12,923 bases of DNA from an uncultured Bacteroides sp. (lineage in GTDB: Bacteria > Bacteroidota > Bacteroidia > Bacteroidales > Bacteroidaceae): contig USQO01000062.1 of the NCBI GenBank assembly GCA_900556845.1, positions 1 to 12,923 on the forward strand, given 5' to 3'. Positions 1-6,286 of the stretch are shown piece after piece. The position numbers and the translations under genes are program-made. The notes below the pieces were generated by a model. That model saw only the letters and a program-made list of their open reading frames with translations, had not been told where the DNA came from and did no database searches. Each line of letters opens with the position of its first letter. The stretch's first letter is position 1.

Positions 1-28
1 ATTTTTAGAAATCGGATTCAAAAATCGT

Positions 29-61
29 GCCGTGGTACCACGGCGCACTGCTTGCGCAAGC
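29..61. repeat. Two adjacent perfect palindromes
   Basis: A 16-bp perfect palindrome (GCCGTGGTACCACGGC, 29-44) is followed by a 12-bp perfect palindrome (GCTTGCGCAAGC, 50-61). They sit just past the stop codon of the minus-strand membrane protein gene (stop at 70-72). A plus-strand reading frame open from the window edge (positions 2-64) ends in the same place. They may form terminator stems for convergent genes, but neither is followed by a convincing T-run. They could also be protein-binding sites. Confidence 0.45.
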
Positions 62-69
62 TAAACGAA

Positions 70-642
70 TTAGGATTGACTACTTGCCTTCTCAGAAGAT
101 TTTACATCACCTTTATTGAGATAACTGTTTTCCAACTTCATCGTTTTTTTATAATAATTATTTAGAAGATTGAAATGGGCTAAATCTGATGCGATTGCCA
201 TTGTCAAAAAGCCAACAACAGTTAACATCGTTATTTTCCAACCACAATGATACTTTCTAACTGCGTAAGTACACACAATCAACATTGCAAACGAATTTAA
301 CGCTGTAGACCGCATTAAACGTATCCTTGACAATGTAAAAGTGGCAAATGCATCTTGCTTGAAGTGTTCCCAAACGATGATACTAGTTTCTGCTACAATA
401 GGATATTTTTCTTTGATATGCATCTTCCTTTTGTCATATATGATATCTGCAATCCTATCAACGATCAATCCTAAAATATAACACCACCCTAGCATAATAA
501 TCGATGGCACTATATTTTTTATGCAATACTTAATAATTGGTAAAAATGCGTTTCCTATAATAATAAATATAACTAAGAAGATAATTGCAAGTGTTTCCAT
601 ACCAACGACAATATACTCTACATATAATTTGGTTGTTTCCAT
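70..642 (-). CDS. Small multi-pass membrane protein, function unknown
   Basis: This 190-residue protein has about four hydrophobic segments (roughly residues 13-35, 43-65, 112-130 and 135-153) and a charged, Ser/Lys-rich C-terminal tail. It is therefore expected in the cytoplasmic membrane. The ATG at 642 has an AGGAG-type ribosome site (about 648-653) at normal distance. The gene starts 14 bases after the end of the broken AraC-type gene on the same strand, so the two probably shared a transcript. I do not recognise the family and see no catalytic or metal-binding motif. The coding sequence is A+T-rich, unlike the G+C-richer AraC remnant next to it. Confidence 0.7.
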   Translation of the reverse strand: METTKLYVEYIVVGMETLAIIFLVIFIIIGNAFLPIIKYCIKNIVPSIIMLGWCYILGLIVDRIADIIYDKRKMHIKEKYPIVAETSIIVWEHFKQDAFATFTLSRIRLMRSTALNSFAMLIVCTYAVRKYHCGWKITMLTVVGFLTMAIASDLAHFNLLNNYYKKTMKLENSYLNKGDVKSSEKASSQS

Positions 643-655
643 ACGATACTCCTAT

Positions 656-1236
656 TTATTTCGATAACGACGACTTTTCCATCTTTTTCCTATACTGTGC
701 TGGGCTGACCCCATATTCTTTTCGGAACACCCGACTGAAGTAAAGCTGGTTGTCGTAACCCACGATTTCTGCAATCTCGCCGATTTTATAATCGGTATTC
801 TCCAACAAGCTCTGCGCATTGACCATCCGAAGCGACAGGATGTACTGCGCAGGGCTTATTTTCATATACTGCTTGTGAAGTTTCGGATGAACCAGTTTGT
901 GCTGATGTGCAGCGATTCTGCATAGTCCTCCACGCTGATTTTGGTGTTATAGTTCTCGTTAAAGTAGGCAACGGCGGCTTCGATTTCTTCCGGAATGTTG
1001 ATCTCCACATTTTCACCTTCCTGCTGCTGGCGGCTGACAAGAAGCAGGATCGTGTTGAACATCGAGGCAATATAGTCCTCATAGCCATACTTGCACTGCT
1101 GCAGTTCCCGGATGATTTTTCGGAACAGCATCTTATACTCCGGCAGTGTTCCGCTGTAAAAGACGTGCTGATCCAGTGGGATGCCGTGATAGGTCAGAAT
1201 GTTCTTTACATCATAGCCAGTGAAATGAATCACCTG
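656..1236 (-). pseudogene. AraC-family transcription regulator, truncated and frameshifted
   Basis: The C-terminal part of an AraC/XylS regulator is recognisable. The segment from HFTGYDV (about 1228) belongs to the linker after the cupin-like sensing domain. It is followed by the first helix-turn-helix (ISVEDYAESLHIST) and the second (KIGEIAEIVGYDNQLYFSRVFRKEYGVSPAQYR), which carries the family signature FxRxFxKxxGxSPxxYR. The reading frame breaks at about 873-878. There the frame coming from upstream runs into TGA just after ...NWFIRNF, while the continuation (KQYMKISPAQYILSLR) is in another frame. Removing two bases restores the spacing usual in the family. The N-terminal ligand domain is absent: upstream sequence belongs to an unrelated DUF3847 remnant. 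The gene is almost certainly non-functional. Confidence 0.85.
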
Positions 1237-1432
1237 ATCGTCGGCCAGTTCTCCCGGACAGACCAGAAAGCATTCCAGCACGGGTGCAAAGGCGATGCAC
1301 ACGCTCTCTCCGGTTCGGCTCCGACATCTGGCGTTCAAGGATCTTCTCCCGGTGCTAGCAAGAGCGCAGCTTCTGCTCCGCTTTGGCTTTTTCGCTACGG
1401 AGGTAGGCAAGGTCAGTTTGGGGTTGGGTCAT
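1229..1432 (-). pseudogene. DUF3847-type mobile-element protein, 5' fragment, decayed
   Basis: From ATG at 1432, preceded by AAAGGAG (1442-1448), the frame reads MTQPQTDLAYLRSEKAKAEQ and continues with a coiled-coil-like charged segment (EKILERQMSE) and RLCTRAGML. I recognise these as the start of DUF3847, a small protein found beside mobilization genes of Firmicute conjugative elements. Codon 26 (1355-1357) is TAG where Gln is expected. After RAGML, about eight bases appear deleted, which shifts the frame, so the family's continuation (..FLV.P.ELADDQV) is read in a different frame. At about 1229-1236 the homology stops and AraC coding sequence begins. The fragment has three independent lesions: a nonsense codon, a deletion and a fusion. 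Confidence 0.7.
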
Positions 1433-1451
1433 GGCATCACGCTCCTTTGCA

Positions 1452-1500
1452 AAATAAAAAGCCAAACAATCAGATCTGCTTTGCAACTGGTTGTTTGGCG
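1452..1500 (-). terminator. Intrinsic terminator of the effector operon
   Basis: The arms GCCAAACAA (1461-1469) and TTGTTTGGC (1491-1499) pair, and the stem can extend by a G-T pair and three further pairs. Read on the minus strand the stem is followed by TTTTTATTTT. It lies about 30 bases after the stop of the small DUF2007-like gene and marks the left end of the A+T-rich cassette. Confidence 0.8.
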
Positions 1501-1531
1501 AGGAAAAGCGTATATGGTTTTGGCGGTTTAA

Positions 1532-1789
1532 TCAAACAATGATAACGTGAACAGCACGTTCGTAATCAACTTTGCGAACGTATATTGTGTAGATTGTTTG
1601 ACAATTGACCTTTTGAAATGCGGTTCCAGTTCTTTCACGGGTTCCCATCGAAAACAAAGACGGCGATGATAAATCGCGTACTTTTGTTCGATATCCGATT
1701 CCTTCTTTTTCTAAAAGAGATGTGTATTTTTGGTATTGAGATTGATTTGAGCAAACCACCAACTCTTTTTGATTAAAAAACGGTAGCAT
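1532..1789 (-). CDS. Small DUF2007-like protein
   Basis: This is an 85-residue protein if started at the ATG at 1789. That start has AAGGAG six bases upstream (1796-1801); a TTG at 1807 is in frame but overlaps this ribosome site. The opening MLPFFNQKELVV and the ending YTIYVRKVDYERAVHVI resemble small clostridial proteins of the DUF2007 (putative signal-transducing) type. They share the layout of a short beta strand, a helix (SLLEKEGIGYRTKV), a variable loop and a Y.YVxxxDYExA end. There is no signal peptide or membrane segment. The start lies 24 bases after the stop of the secreted-protein gene, so the pair should be cotranscribed from the Agr-type promoter at 2655-2721. Its role is unknown; immunity or sensing is only a guess. 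Confidence 0.7.
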   Translation of the reverse strand: MLPFFNQKELVVCSNQSQYQKYTSLLEKEGIGYRTKVRDLSSPSLFSMGTRERTGTAFQKVNCQTIYTIYVRKVDYERAVHVIIV

Positions 1790-1813
1790 AAAAAACTCCT
1801 TGCTCAAAAACGG

Positions 1814-2545
1814 TTATCGGATATTATTTGAAATTTCAACATACCAAGTCTTTCCGGTCTTTGCAGCAATATTGACAACATAGTAGCAGCCAACGCGATT
1901 TGTTGCATCTACCAGAACACCAGCCCAAGAGGAATCAGGGTATTTTGTCCAGTTTTTCTGAGATGCAGGAATGTCAAAATCCTTGGTCTGCTCTCGATAT
2001 CCGTTACTCGTCCATCCAGTTTGACCAATTCTTAGAGTTTGGCTCGTAATTTTTGTTGCTGAGTTATTGCAATAGTACTTTCCAGTAACCTTTGTCAACT
2101 TATAATACGAACGATCGCCGGAGTCTTTAACAATATCATAATAAATTGTAGTATATGCTCGTACGGTGTTGCTTGAGTCCCAAGAATCTTGGTTGATGCT
2201 TCCATCTGCATAGGGGCTTATAGATGTTGGAAATTCGCTAGGCAGAATTGTTGCGACATCTTTTCGATAGGAAGTAAGGGACGAACCATCATCCAAATGT
2301 TGAACATCCAGAACGGTTTTTTCCTCGAACTGAATCATTTCATCGGTTGCCTTAACAATATTGGATTGGGTAATCAAATCTTTTTCCGGCGATTCAGAAG
2401 CCATTTTAGCAAAGAGCGAAGAATGAACGGTGACACTGCCGATTCTCATAGAAGGTTCCATTGCAACGCTAGAAACGCAAAGCATCGCAATCATCAAGAA
2501 AGAAAGCGAAGCAGCTAAAAGCTGTGATACTTTTTTATGTTTCAT
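1814..2545 (-). CDS. Secreted protein 1, predicted Agr-regulated effector of unknown function
   Basis: The start at 2545 (MKHKKVSQ) has AAAGGA upstream and opens a classical signal peptide: a Lys-rich n-region, a hydrophobic core (LLAASLSFLMIAMLCVSS) and possible cleavage after SVA. An upstream in-frame ATG at 2644 would put 33 non-signal residues in front and is less likely. The 243-residue precursor has a charged middle part. Its C-terminal domain (about residues 115-243) is rich in Tyr, Trp, Ser and Thr, with alternating polar/hydrophobic strands (YTTIYYDIV, YYKLTKVTGKYYC, GCYYVVNIAAKTGKTWYVEI), suggesting a beta-rich extracellular domain. I do not recognise the family. The gene lies downstream of agrBD and behind its own promoter with a LytTR-type direct repeat, so it is the most direct predicted output of the quorum-sensing system. 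Confidence 0.8.
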   Translation of the reverse strand: MKHKKVSQLLAASLSFLMIAMLCVSSVAMEPSMRIGSVTVHSSLFAKMASESPEKDLITQSNIVKATDEMIQFEEKTVLDVQHLDDGSSLTSYRKDVATILPSEFPTSISPYADGSINQDSWDSSNTVRAYTTIYYDIVKDSGDRSYYKLTKVTGKYYCNNSATKITSQTLRIGQTGWTSNGYREQTKDFDIPASQKNWTKYPDSSWAGVLVDATNRVGCYYVVNIAAKTGKTWYVEISNNIR

Positions 2546-2654
2546 AATAAGCAATCCTTTCTCATTAAATGGATAAGTTTGAATTTCATTCAAAGCTATA
2601 TTGCTGCATCGGAGTAACTCCTTTCGATTTGTGCATTGTGCCATCCTTTCTTAC

Positions 2655-2721
2655 ACTGTATACCCAGCAAGCAATATTGTCTACATTTCTGTAATAAGAT
2701 GGAGAAAATTCGTAACGAAAT
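2655..2721 (-). promoter_or_regulatory. P1: LytTR-type (AgrA) activated promoter for secreted protein 1
   Basis: On the minus strand, ATTTCGTTA (2721-2713) and ATCTTATTA (2700-2692) are 9-bp direct repeats 21 bp apart. After 8 bp comes TAGACA (2683-2678), a -35-like hexamer. At 17 bp spacing there is TACAGT (2660-2655), and an alternative TATACA overlaps at 2662-2657. This matches the arrangement described for AgrA-type LytTR regulators: paired 9-bp sites with about 12 bp between them, just upstream of -35. Two other promoters in the window share the same geometry. Confidence 0.75.
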
Positions 2722-2732
2722 CGGAGTCACCA

Positions 2733-2789
2733 ACAAAGAAAAATGGCATAGTGCTTTTTGCTGTTGAAACAGGAAAGCGACCATGCCAT
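2733..2789 (-). terminator. Terminator after agrD
   Basis: On the minus strand ATGGCAT (2789-2783) pairs with ATGCCAT (2749-2743), and additional partial pairing is possible inside. The stem is followed directly by TTTTTCTTTG. It starts 14 bases after the agrD stop codon and separates agrBD from the P1 promoter of the next gene. Confidence 0.7.
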
Positions 2790-2802
2790 CTCAGGATTGA
2801 AC

Positions 2803-2955
2803 TTATTTTCGTTTTTCTTGCAGATGCTTCTCAGGTACATAGGGACGCTTCGGCTGATACATCCAGCCTGCACAACCCGGAGGCCACTCCTGCATATCCT
2901 TCTTCACCAGAGCTTCAATTTTCTTTTTGGCGAACTGTTTGACTTGAATTTTCAT
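2803..2955 (-). CDS. agrD: AgrD-like cyclic autoinducing peptide precursor
   Basis: This is a 50-residue precursor with three parts. An amphipathic Lys-rich N-terminal helix (residues 1-22, KIQVKQFAKKKIEALVKK) is followed by a short core around Cys28 (WPPGCAGWM) and a charged C-terminal recognition segment beginning YQPKRP (33-38). The C-P/Q-P pattern after the core matches the conserved region that AgrB cleaves in clostridial AgrD. By analogy with C. perfringens (ring CLWFT, then HQPEEP), the mature thiolactone ring should be Cys28-Ala-Gly-Trp-Met32, with an exocyclic tail of unknown length. The ATG at 2955 has a very strong AAAGGAGGG (2962-2970) 15 bases after the agrB stop, as expected for a translationally coupled pair. 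No alternative function fits as well. Confidence 0.92.
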   Translation of the reverse strand: MKIQVKQFAKKKIEALVKKDMQEWPPGCAGWMYQPKRPYVPEKHLQEKRK

Positions 2956-2970
2956 TTGTATGCCCTCCTT

Positions 2971-3534
2971 TCAATTTTGACAGCGTGAAATGGATAATGT
3001 TATTGCATCAGCAGTCAATGCTGCGACCAACCCTTGTAGTATGGAAGGAGCGATTTGAGTTCCCACCAACAAAATTGCGAAAATATTTAGAATCAATAAT
3101 AACCAACGAACAGCTATTTTTGCAGCCTTAAATTCATTTGTTGACCAGTGAATGCTTTTATTGTTAACTGGTGCAATATACAAAATTGTAATATCAGAAA
3201 CTATAGTTAAGAAAAGCAACGCCAAGCCTGTACGGAAAACGTAGGAGATTGAAGCAAGAAGAACTACTTCTAATAAAATGGAACAGAACAGGCATTTACT
3301 ATAAGTAGCAGCATGATAACCGTTTGTGTATTTCCGAATTAAGAGGAAGAACACAGAAAATGAAATCGTTAAGGTCCAGCCAAAGCAAAAACCGCCAATC
3401 AGACACTGCACAAGCCAAGTGAATAAGGTTGTCACTCTTTTTTCGATGCTATATGCAAACCATTCAGAATAAGATTCATCAAGCAATCCCATCGACACGC
3501 ACTTTTGCGTTAATTGCATTGCAAAATCTTTCAT
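2971..3534 (-). CDS. agrB: AgrB-like autoinducer-processing membrane peptidase
   Basis: AgrB is a membrane cysteine endopeptidase that cleaves the AgrD C-terminal segment and forms the thiolactone ring. Starting at the ATG at 3534 (GAGGA at normal spacing) gives 187 residues, the usual AgrB length. The catalytic signature RKYTNGYHAATYSKC is present with His74 and Cys81, seven residues apart as in Staphylococcus aureus AgrB (His77/Cys84). Several hydrophobic segments cover about residues 35-68, 81-121, 140-159 and 163-180. Upstream ATG/TTG starts exist but have weaker ribosome sites and would add 5-16 residues. The gene is followed after 15 bases by agrD and is preceded by the P2 promoter, so agrBD can be activated separately from agrAC. 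Confidence 0.93.
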   Translation of the reverse strand: MKDFAMQLTQKCVSMGLLDESYSEWFAYSIEKRVTTLFTWLVQCLIGGFCFGWTLTISFSVFFLLIRKYTNGYHAATYSKCLFCSILLEVVLLASISYVFRTGLALLFLTIVSDITILYIAPVNNKSIHWSTNEFKAAKIAVRWLLLILNIFAILLVGTQIAPSILQGLVAALTADAITLSISRCQN

Positions 3535-3571
3535 TGCGACAATCCTCATTAAAAGAACTTTCTTGAAAGAA

Positions 3572-3638
3572 AGAATACACAAGTTGAGCTACAATTTCCA
3601 CAATAATGTAACGAAATGGACTTTTTTTGTCACGAAAT
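3572..3638 (-). promoter_or_regulatory. P2: LytTR-type (AgrA) activated promoter for agrBD
   Basis: On the minus strand ATTTCGTGA (3638-3630) and ATTTCGTTA (3617-3609) are near-identical 9-bp direct repeats 21 bp apart, with 12 bp between them. Eight bases later comes TGGAAA (3600-3595) and, after exactly 17 bp, TATTCT (3577-3572). The upstream repeat is made of the last three codons of agrC (ATT TCG TGA). Expected transcription start is near 3565, giving a leader of about 30 bases before the agrB ATG. Confidence 0.82.
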
Positions 3639-4952
3639 CGGAGTGAGCGGTATATCAGCGGTGAACTGGAACCACCCATTTTCATAGAACATGGTATACT
3701 CGCCGCTGTATTTTTCAAGAATCAGTCGGATGTTCGCAAGTCCAAAACCATGCAGCTGTGGTTCTGGTTTTGTAGTTGGAATGGAACTGTTTATAATTGT
3801 AACAGGTTCTGATGTGTTTCGGACAGAGATAAAAAAGTCTTGTTGCGCAACCGCCATGACATGAATCGTTTTGTCACCTTTATCGTACCGTTGACACGCT
3901 TCAATGGCATTATCCAAGAGGTTTGATAGAAGCACTACTATATCAGAGGCATCAAATGGAAGATTTGATAGATCATTCACTTCAAAATCAATACTGATCT
4001 TCTTTTGAGTTGCTTCGGCAGCTTTTGTGTTGAAAAGTGCATCCAAGATAGGATGGTGTGTGTTGACAAGGAATAGTCGATCTGTTTGCTGTTCGGTGAT
4101 TTTTCCAAGATATTCTTCAGCAGCAGAATACTCTTGGCTTTTCATTAGTTGATTTAGAACATTCAGGTGCGCCCGAAAGTCATGAACTTTCTTCCTTTGA
4201 GCTGAATAAAGTTCGCTTGCTGAGGTCATGTTTTTCGATTGCAGCTGAATCTGCTGATTAAGTGTCAACAGCTGTTCTCTTTCCGATGCGGCATATTCCA
4301 TTCGCTCCAATAAGAAGAGGACTGCGACGTTTGAAATAAAAATGAGAATACAACAGCCAGCAGAAACAAACTCTTCTATATTGTGACCACTTGTAACGTA
4401 AAGTAGGATCACAAGCATTACAAATGATGCACATGGAAATAGAAAGTACAGAATCAGCTGCGAATGTTGAGCATGGCTTCTTGGTCTGTTTGCCGTGCGC
4501 TGAAGCATTATTTTACGAAACAGTGCAATAATAAATAATTCAGCAGAATAATAAGAGATTCCATAGATTAGAGATAAAGTCTTATTGGCTTGAAACGTCT
4601 GAGCATCCATCCCACAAACCGAAGTTGCAAGCATTCCGACTGCAAAAGATAAACTATAAGTCAAGAGATATTCTACAACAATAAGAAATAATAAAAACCT
4701 TTCTGAGATATTCCCATATAGAGTTCTGGCAACAATAAAGCAGGATAGTAGAATTAAAAAAATTTTGACGATTTGGTTTCGATTTAAGACAATAACACTG
4801 AATTCAATGGATGCATACATTAAAATAGTTTGAACTATTACACCGACAAGAAATCTATGATCCCTCCAACGGTGCGAAGCAAAAGCGTCTAAAAACAGAC
4901 ATACGCAGACTGAATCTATGATTGTGTAAACCAAACTGATTAAAGCATCCAT
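3630..4952 (-). CDS. agrC: AgrC-like sensor histidine kinase
   Basis: This is a 440-residue peptide-sensing kinase. About six to seven hydrophobic segments fill residues 1-215, followed by a helical linker (220-250). The GHKL-type kinase has an H-box KKVHDFRAHL with phospho-acceptor His257, an N-box LLSNLLDNAIEAC (Asn344/Asn348) and a G-box HGFGLANI (401-408). This is the AgrC layout: an N-terminal polytopic sensor with no periplasmic domain and a HPK10-like catalytic core. It should bind the external cyclic peptide and phosphorylate AgrA in the cytoplasm. Its ATG lies inside the end of agrA (13-base overlap), which implies translational coupling. Its last codons double as one half of the P2 AgrA-binding site. 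Confidence 0.93.
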   Translation of the reverse strand: MDALISLVYTIIDSVCVCLFLDAFASHRWRDHRFLVGVIVQTILMYASIEFSVIVLNRNQIVKIFLILLSCFIVARTLYGNISERFLLFLIVVEYLLTYSLSFAVGMLATSVCGMDAQTFQANKTLSLIYGISYYSAELFIIALFRKIMLQRTANRPRSHAQHSQLILYFLFPCASFVMLVILLYVTSGHNIEEFVSAGCCILIFISNVAVLFLLERMEYAASEREQLLTLNQQIQLQSKNMTSASELYSAQRKKVHDFRAHLNVLNQLMKSQEYSAAEEYLGKITEQQTDRLFLVNTHHPILDALFNTKAAEATQKKISIDFEVNDLSNLPFDASDIVVLLSNLLDNAIEACQRYDKGDKTIHVMAVAQQDFFISVRNTSEPVTIINSSIPTTKPEPQLHGFGLANIRLILEKYSGEYTMFYENGWFQFTADIPLTPIS

Positions 4953-5656
4953 CTACTTTTACCTCGCCAATGTAAATATTTCTGTTTTAGCTCATTATAA
5001 TTCTTTTCGCTTGGAGCCAGACAAAGACCACCACGCAATTGGACTTTATTGTATTGAAAGATTTCGACATAGTGCATATTGACAAGATAGCTTTTTTGAA
5101 TACGAAGGAAACCGAGTGGCTCGATTTTTTCGGATAGTTCCGTTATGTTGCCGTAAAATTGGTATGCTAGGCGTTTTTCGTCCAACAAGTGCATAACAAT
5201 GATTCTTCGATGAGATTCTAAATACAGAATGTCATTTACAGGTACATCAATAATTTCAGAGTTTATCGAAATTGTAACAAGCTGTTTCCGTTGAAGCACT
5301 TCTTGGACGGCTGAATCAAAGTAGGAATCAAGTTTAGCAGAGAAATCTGCTTTTAGTAAGTATCGAAAGGCTTGAACCTCAAATCCCTCTGGAGCATACT
5401 GAATGAAATTCGTAATGAAGATAATCACAATGTTTCCATTTTCTGCTCGTAACTTTCTGGCAAGCTCAATTCCATTTGTTTCGCCCATATCAATATCCAG
5501 AAGCGCAATATCATACGGAAGTGATAAGTTTATTTGACTTGGTTGAGAAAAACCATAAAATCTTAATGCTACATGCGTTTCCTCGCTTTTCTTTTTGAGT
5601 TCTTCAATAATAGAATCAACGATCTGCTGGTCATCATCACAAACCAAGACATTCAT
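4940..5656 (-). CDS. agrA: AgrA/LytTR-family response regulator
   Basis: The start at 5656 (MNVLVCDDDQQ) has GGAGGG (5665-5670) eight bases upstream. A longer frame to 5728 lacks such a site. The 238-residue protein has a receiver domain (1-120) with the acidic pocket Asp7-Asp9, phospho-acceptor Asp54 in ALLDIDMGETNG and the conserved Lys in YLLKADF (about 102). A LytTR DNA-binding domain follows (about 130-235: VNDILYLESHRRIIVM..., FLRIQKSYLVNMHYV). LytTR proteins of this type bind pairs of 9-bp direct repeats two helical turns apart, which is what P1, P2 and P3 contain. Gene order agrA-agrC is reversed relative to S. aureus (agrBDCA). Confidence 0.93.
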   Translation of the reverse strand: MNVLVCDDDQQIVDSIIEELKKKSEETHVALRFYGFSQPSQINLSLPYDIALLDIDMGETNGIELARKLRAENGNIVIIFITNFIQYAPEGFEVQAFRYLLKADFSAKLDSYFDSAVQEVLQRKQLVTISINSEIIDVPVNDILYLESHRRIIVMHLLDEKRLAYQFYGNITELSEKIEPLGFLRIQKSYLVNMHYVEIFQYNKVQLRGGLCLAPSEKNYNELKQKYLHWRGKSRWML

Positions 5657-5730
5657 TTTGAAATCCCTCCATTGCACATGGGAATGCTTTTTATCACACA
5701 ACATACAGCCCTGCTCCTCACAAGTCAATC

Positions 5731-5785
5731 AAATTTCAACATAATCGAACATTATATGTAGTATAGTACGATTATGTTGAAATTT
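5731..5785. promoter_or_regulatory. 17-bp perfect inverted repeat between agrA and the XRE gene: candidate operator
   Basis: The arms at 5731-5747 and 5769-5785 are perfect reverse complements (starting AAATTTCAACATAATCG), separated by 21 bp. The right arm contains the -35 hexamer of the XRE promoter, and the space between the arms contains a TATAAT-like -10 for agrA on the minus strand (5756-5751). A protein bound to both arms would cover both divergent promoters. The neighbouring XRE-type regulator is the obvious candidate, but this is inference. The repeat does not match the ATTTCGTTA LytTR motif. Confidence 0.7.
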
Positions 5786-5805
5786 CAAATAGTACACTTT
5801 ATATA
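5777..5805 (+). promoter_or_regulatory. Promoter of the XRE-type gene
   Basis: TTGAAA (5777-5782) and TATATA (5800-5805) are separated by 17 bp, close to the vegetative sigma consensus. The start codon at 5824 follows, with GGGAG at 5810-5814. The -35 lies inside the right arm of the 17-bp inverted repeat, which suggests autorepression. Confidence 0.65.
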
Positions 5806-5823
5806 AGATGGGAGTGTACGGGA

Positions 5824-6180
5824 ATGGAGCATTATTTAGGAGAAAAGTTAAAAAAGCTGAGGGAAAGTCGTGGCTGGACGTAGGCAGATTTGGCTAAACG
5901 GTTAAATAAGGCTGTATCCACGATCAGTGGATATGAAAGTGATGCACATGCAATTCCGTTGGATGTTCTTGCAAGCATTTCATCCTTATTTAGCATTTCA
6001 ACAGATGAACTCCTAGGACTGGATGCGCCAGAAGTACTATCTCTTTCTGGATTGACTGGTGCGCAAAAGAAAACTTTAATTAAACTCCGTAATGAATTGC
6101 TTTCACCAAGTCAAAAAGGAAATGATCTTTCGCCGCAGCAGATGGAAATTCTTCATGACATAATAAAAGCCTTCGGTTGA
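5824..6180 (+). pseudogene. XRE-family HTH regulator with an in-frame amber codon
   Basis: From ATG 5824 (GGGAG nine bases upstream) the frame reads MEHYLGEKLKKLRESRGWT, then TAG (5881-5883), then ADLAKRLNKAVSTISGYESD and so on to TGA at 6178. This is a typical XRE domain, and the codon after Thr is nearly always Gln (TQ), so a single C-to-T change (CAG to TAG) explains the stop. The domain is otherwise intact: helices 2-3 are DLAKRLNKAVSTISGYE, followed by the linker PLDVLASISSLFSISTDELLG and a C-terminal helical tail (about 119 residues in all). A TTG at 5890 could restart translation but would remove helix 1. Transcribed divergently from agrA, it probably repressed that operon. Amber suppression cannot be excluded. 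Confidence 0.8.
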
Positions 6181-6230
6181 CAATCGACTTGAGGCATAGT
6201 GCGAGTGCAATACAAACGGTTATTTAAGTA

Positions 6231-6266
6231 TGACCCTCAATGCTGGATGCCCAGTGTTGAGGGTCA
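6231..6266 (+). terminator. Hairpin after the XRE gene, probable terminator
   Basis: TGACCCTCAA (6231-6240) pairs perfectly with TTGAGGGTCA (6257-6266). The stem can extend inwards by about six more pairs, two of them G-T, to a 4-base loop. Only a weak T-rich tail (TGTTATTT) follows. The hairpin lies 50 bases after the XRE stop and just before the P3 binding sites. Confidence 0.6.
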
Positions 6267-6286
6267 TGTTATTTGCGGCCACACCG

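Noticed and set aside
2..64. End of a plus-strand gene entering from the left edge
   Set aside because: Only about 20 codons are visible, no family is recognisable, and the palindromes at 29-61 could be non-coding.
2546..2644. Start of secreted protein 1 at the upstream ATG 2644
   Set aside because: It would bury the signal peptide behind 33 polar residues and lies only about 10 bases from the expected transcription start. ATG 2545 has AAAGGA and a clean signal peptide.
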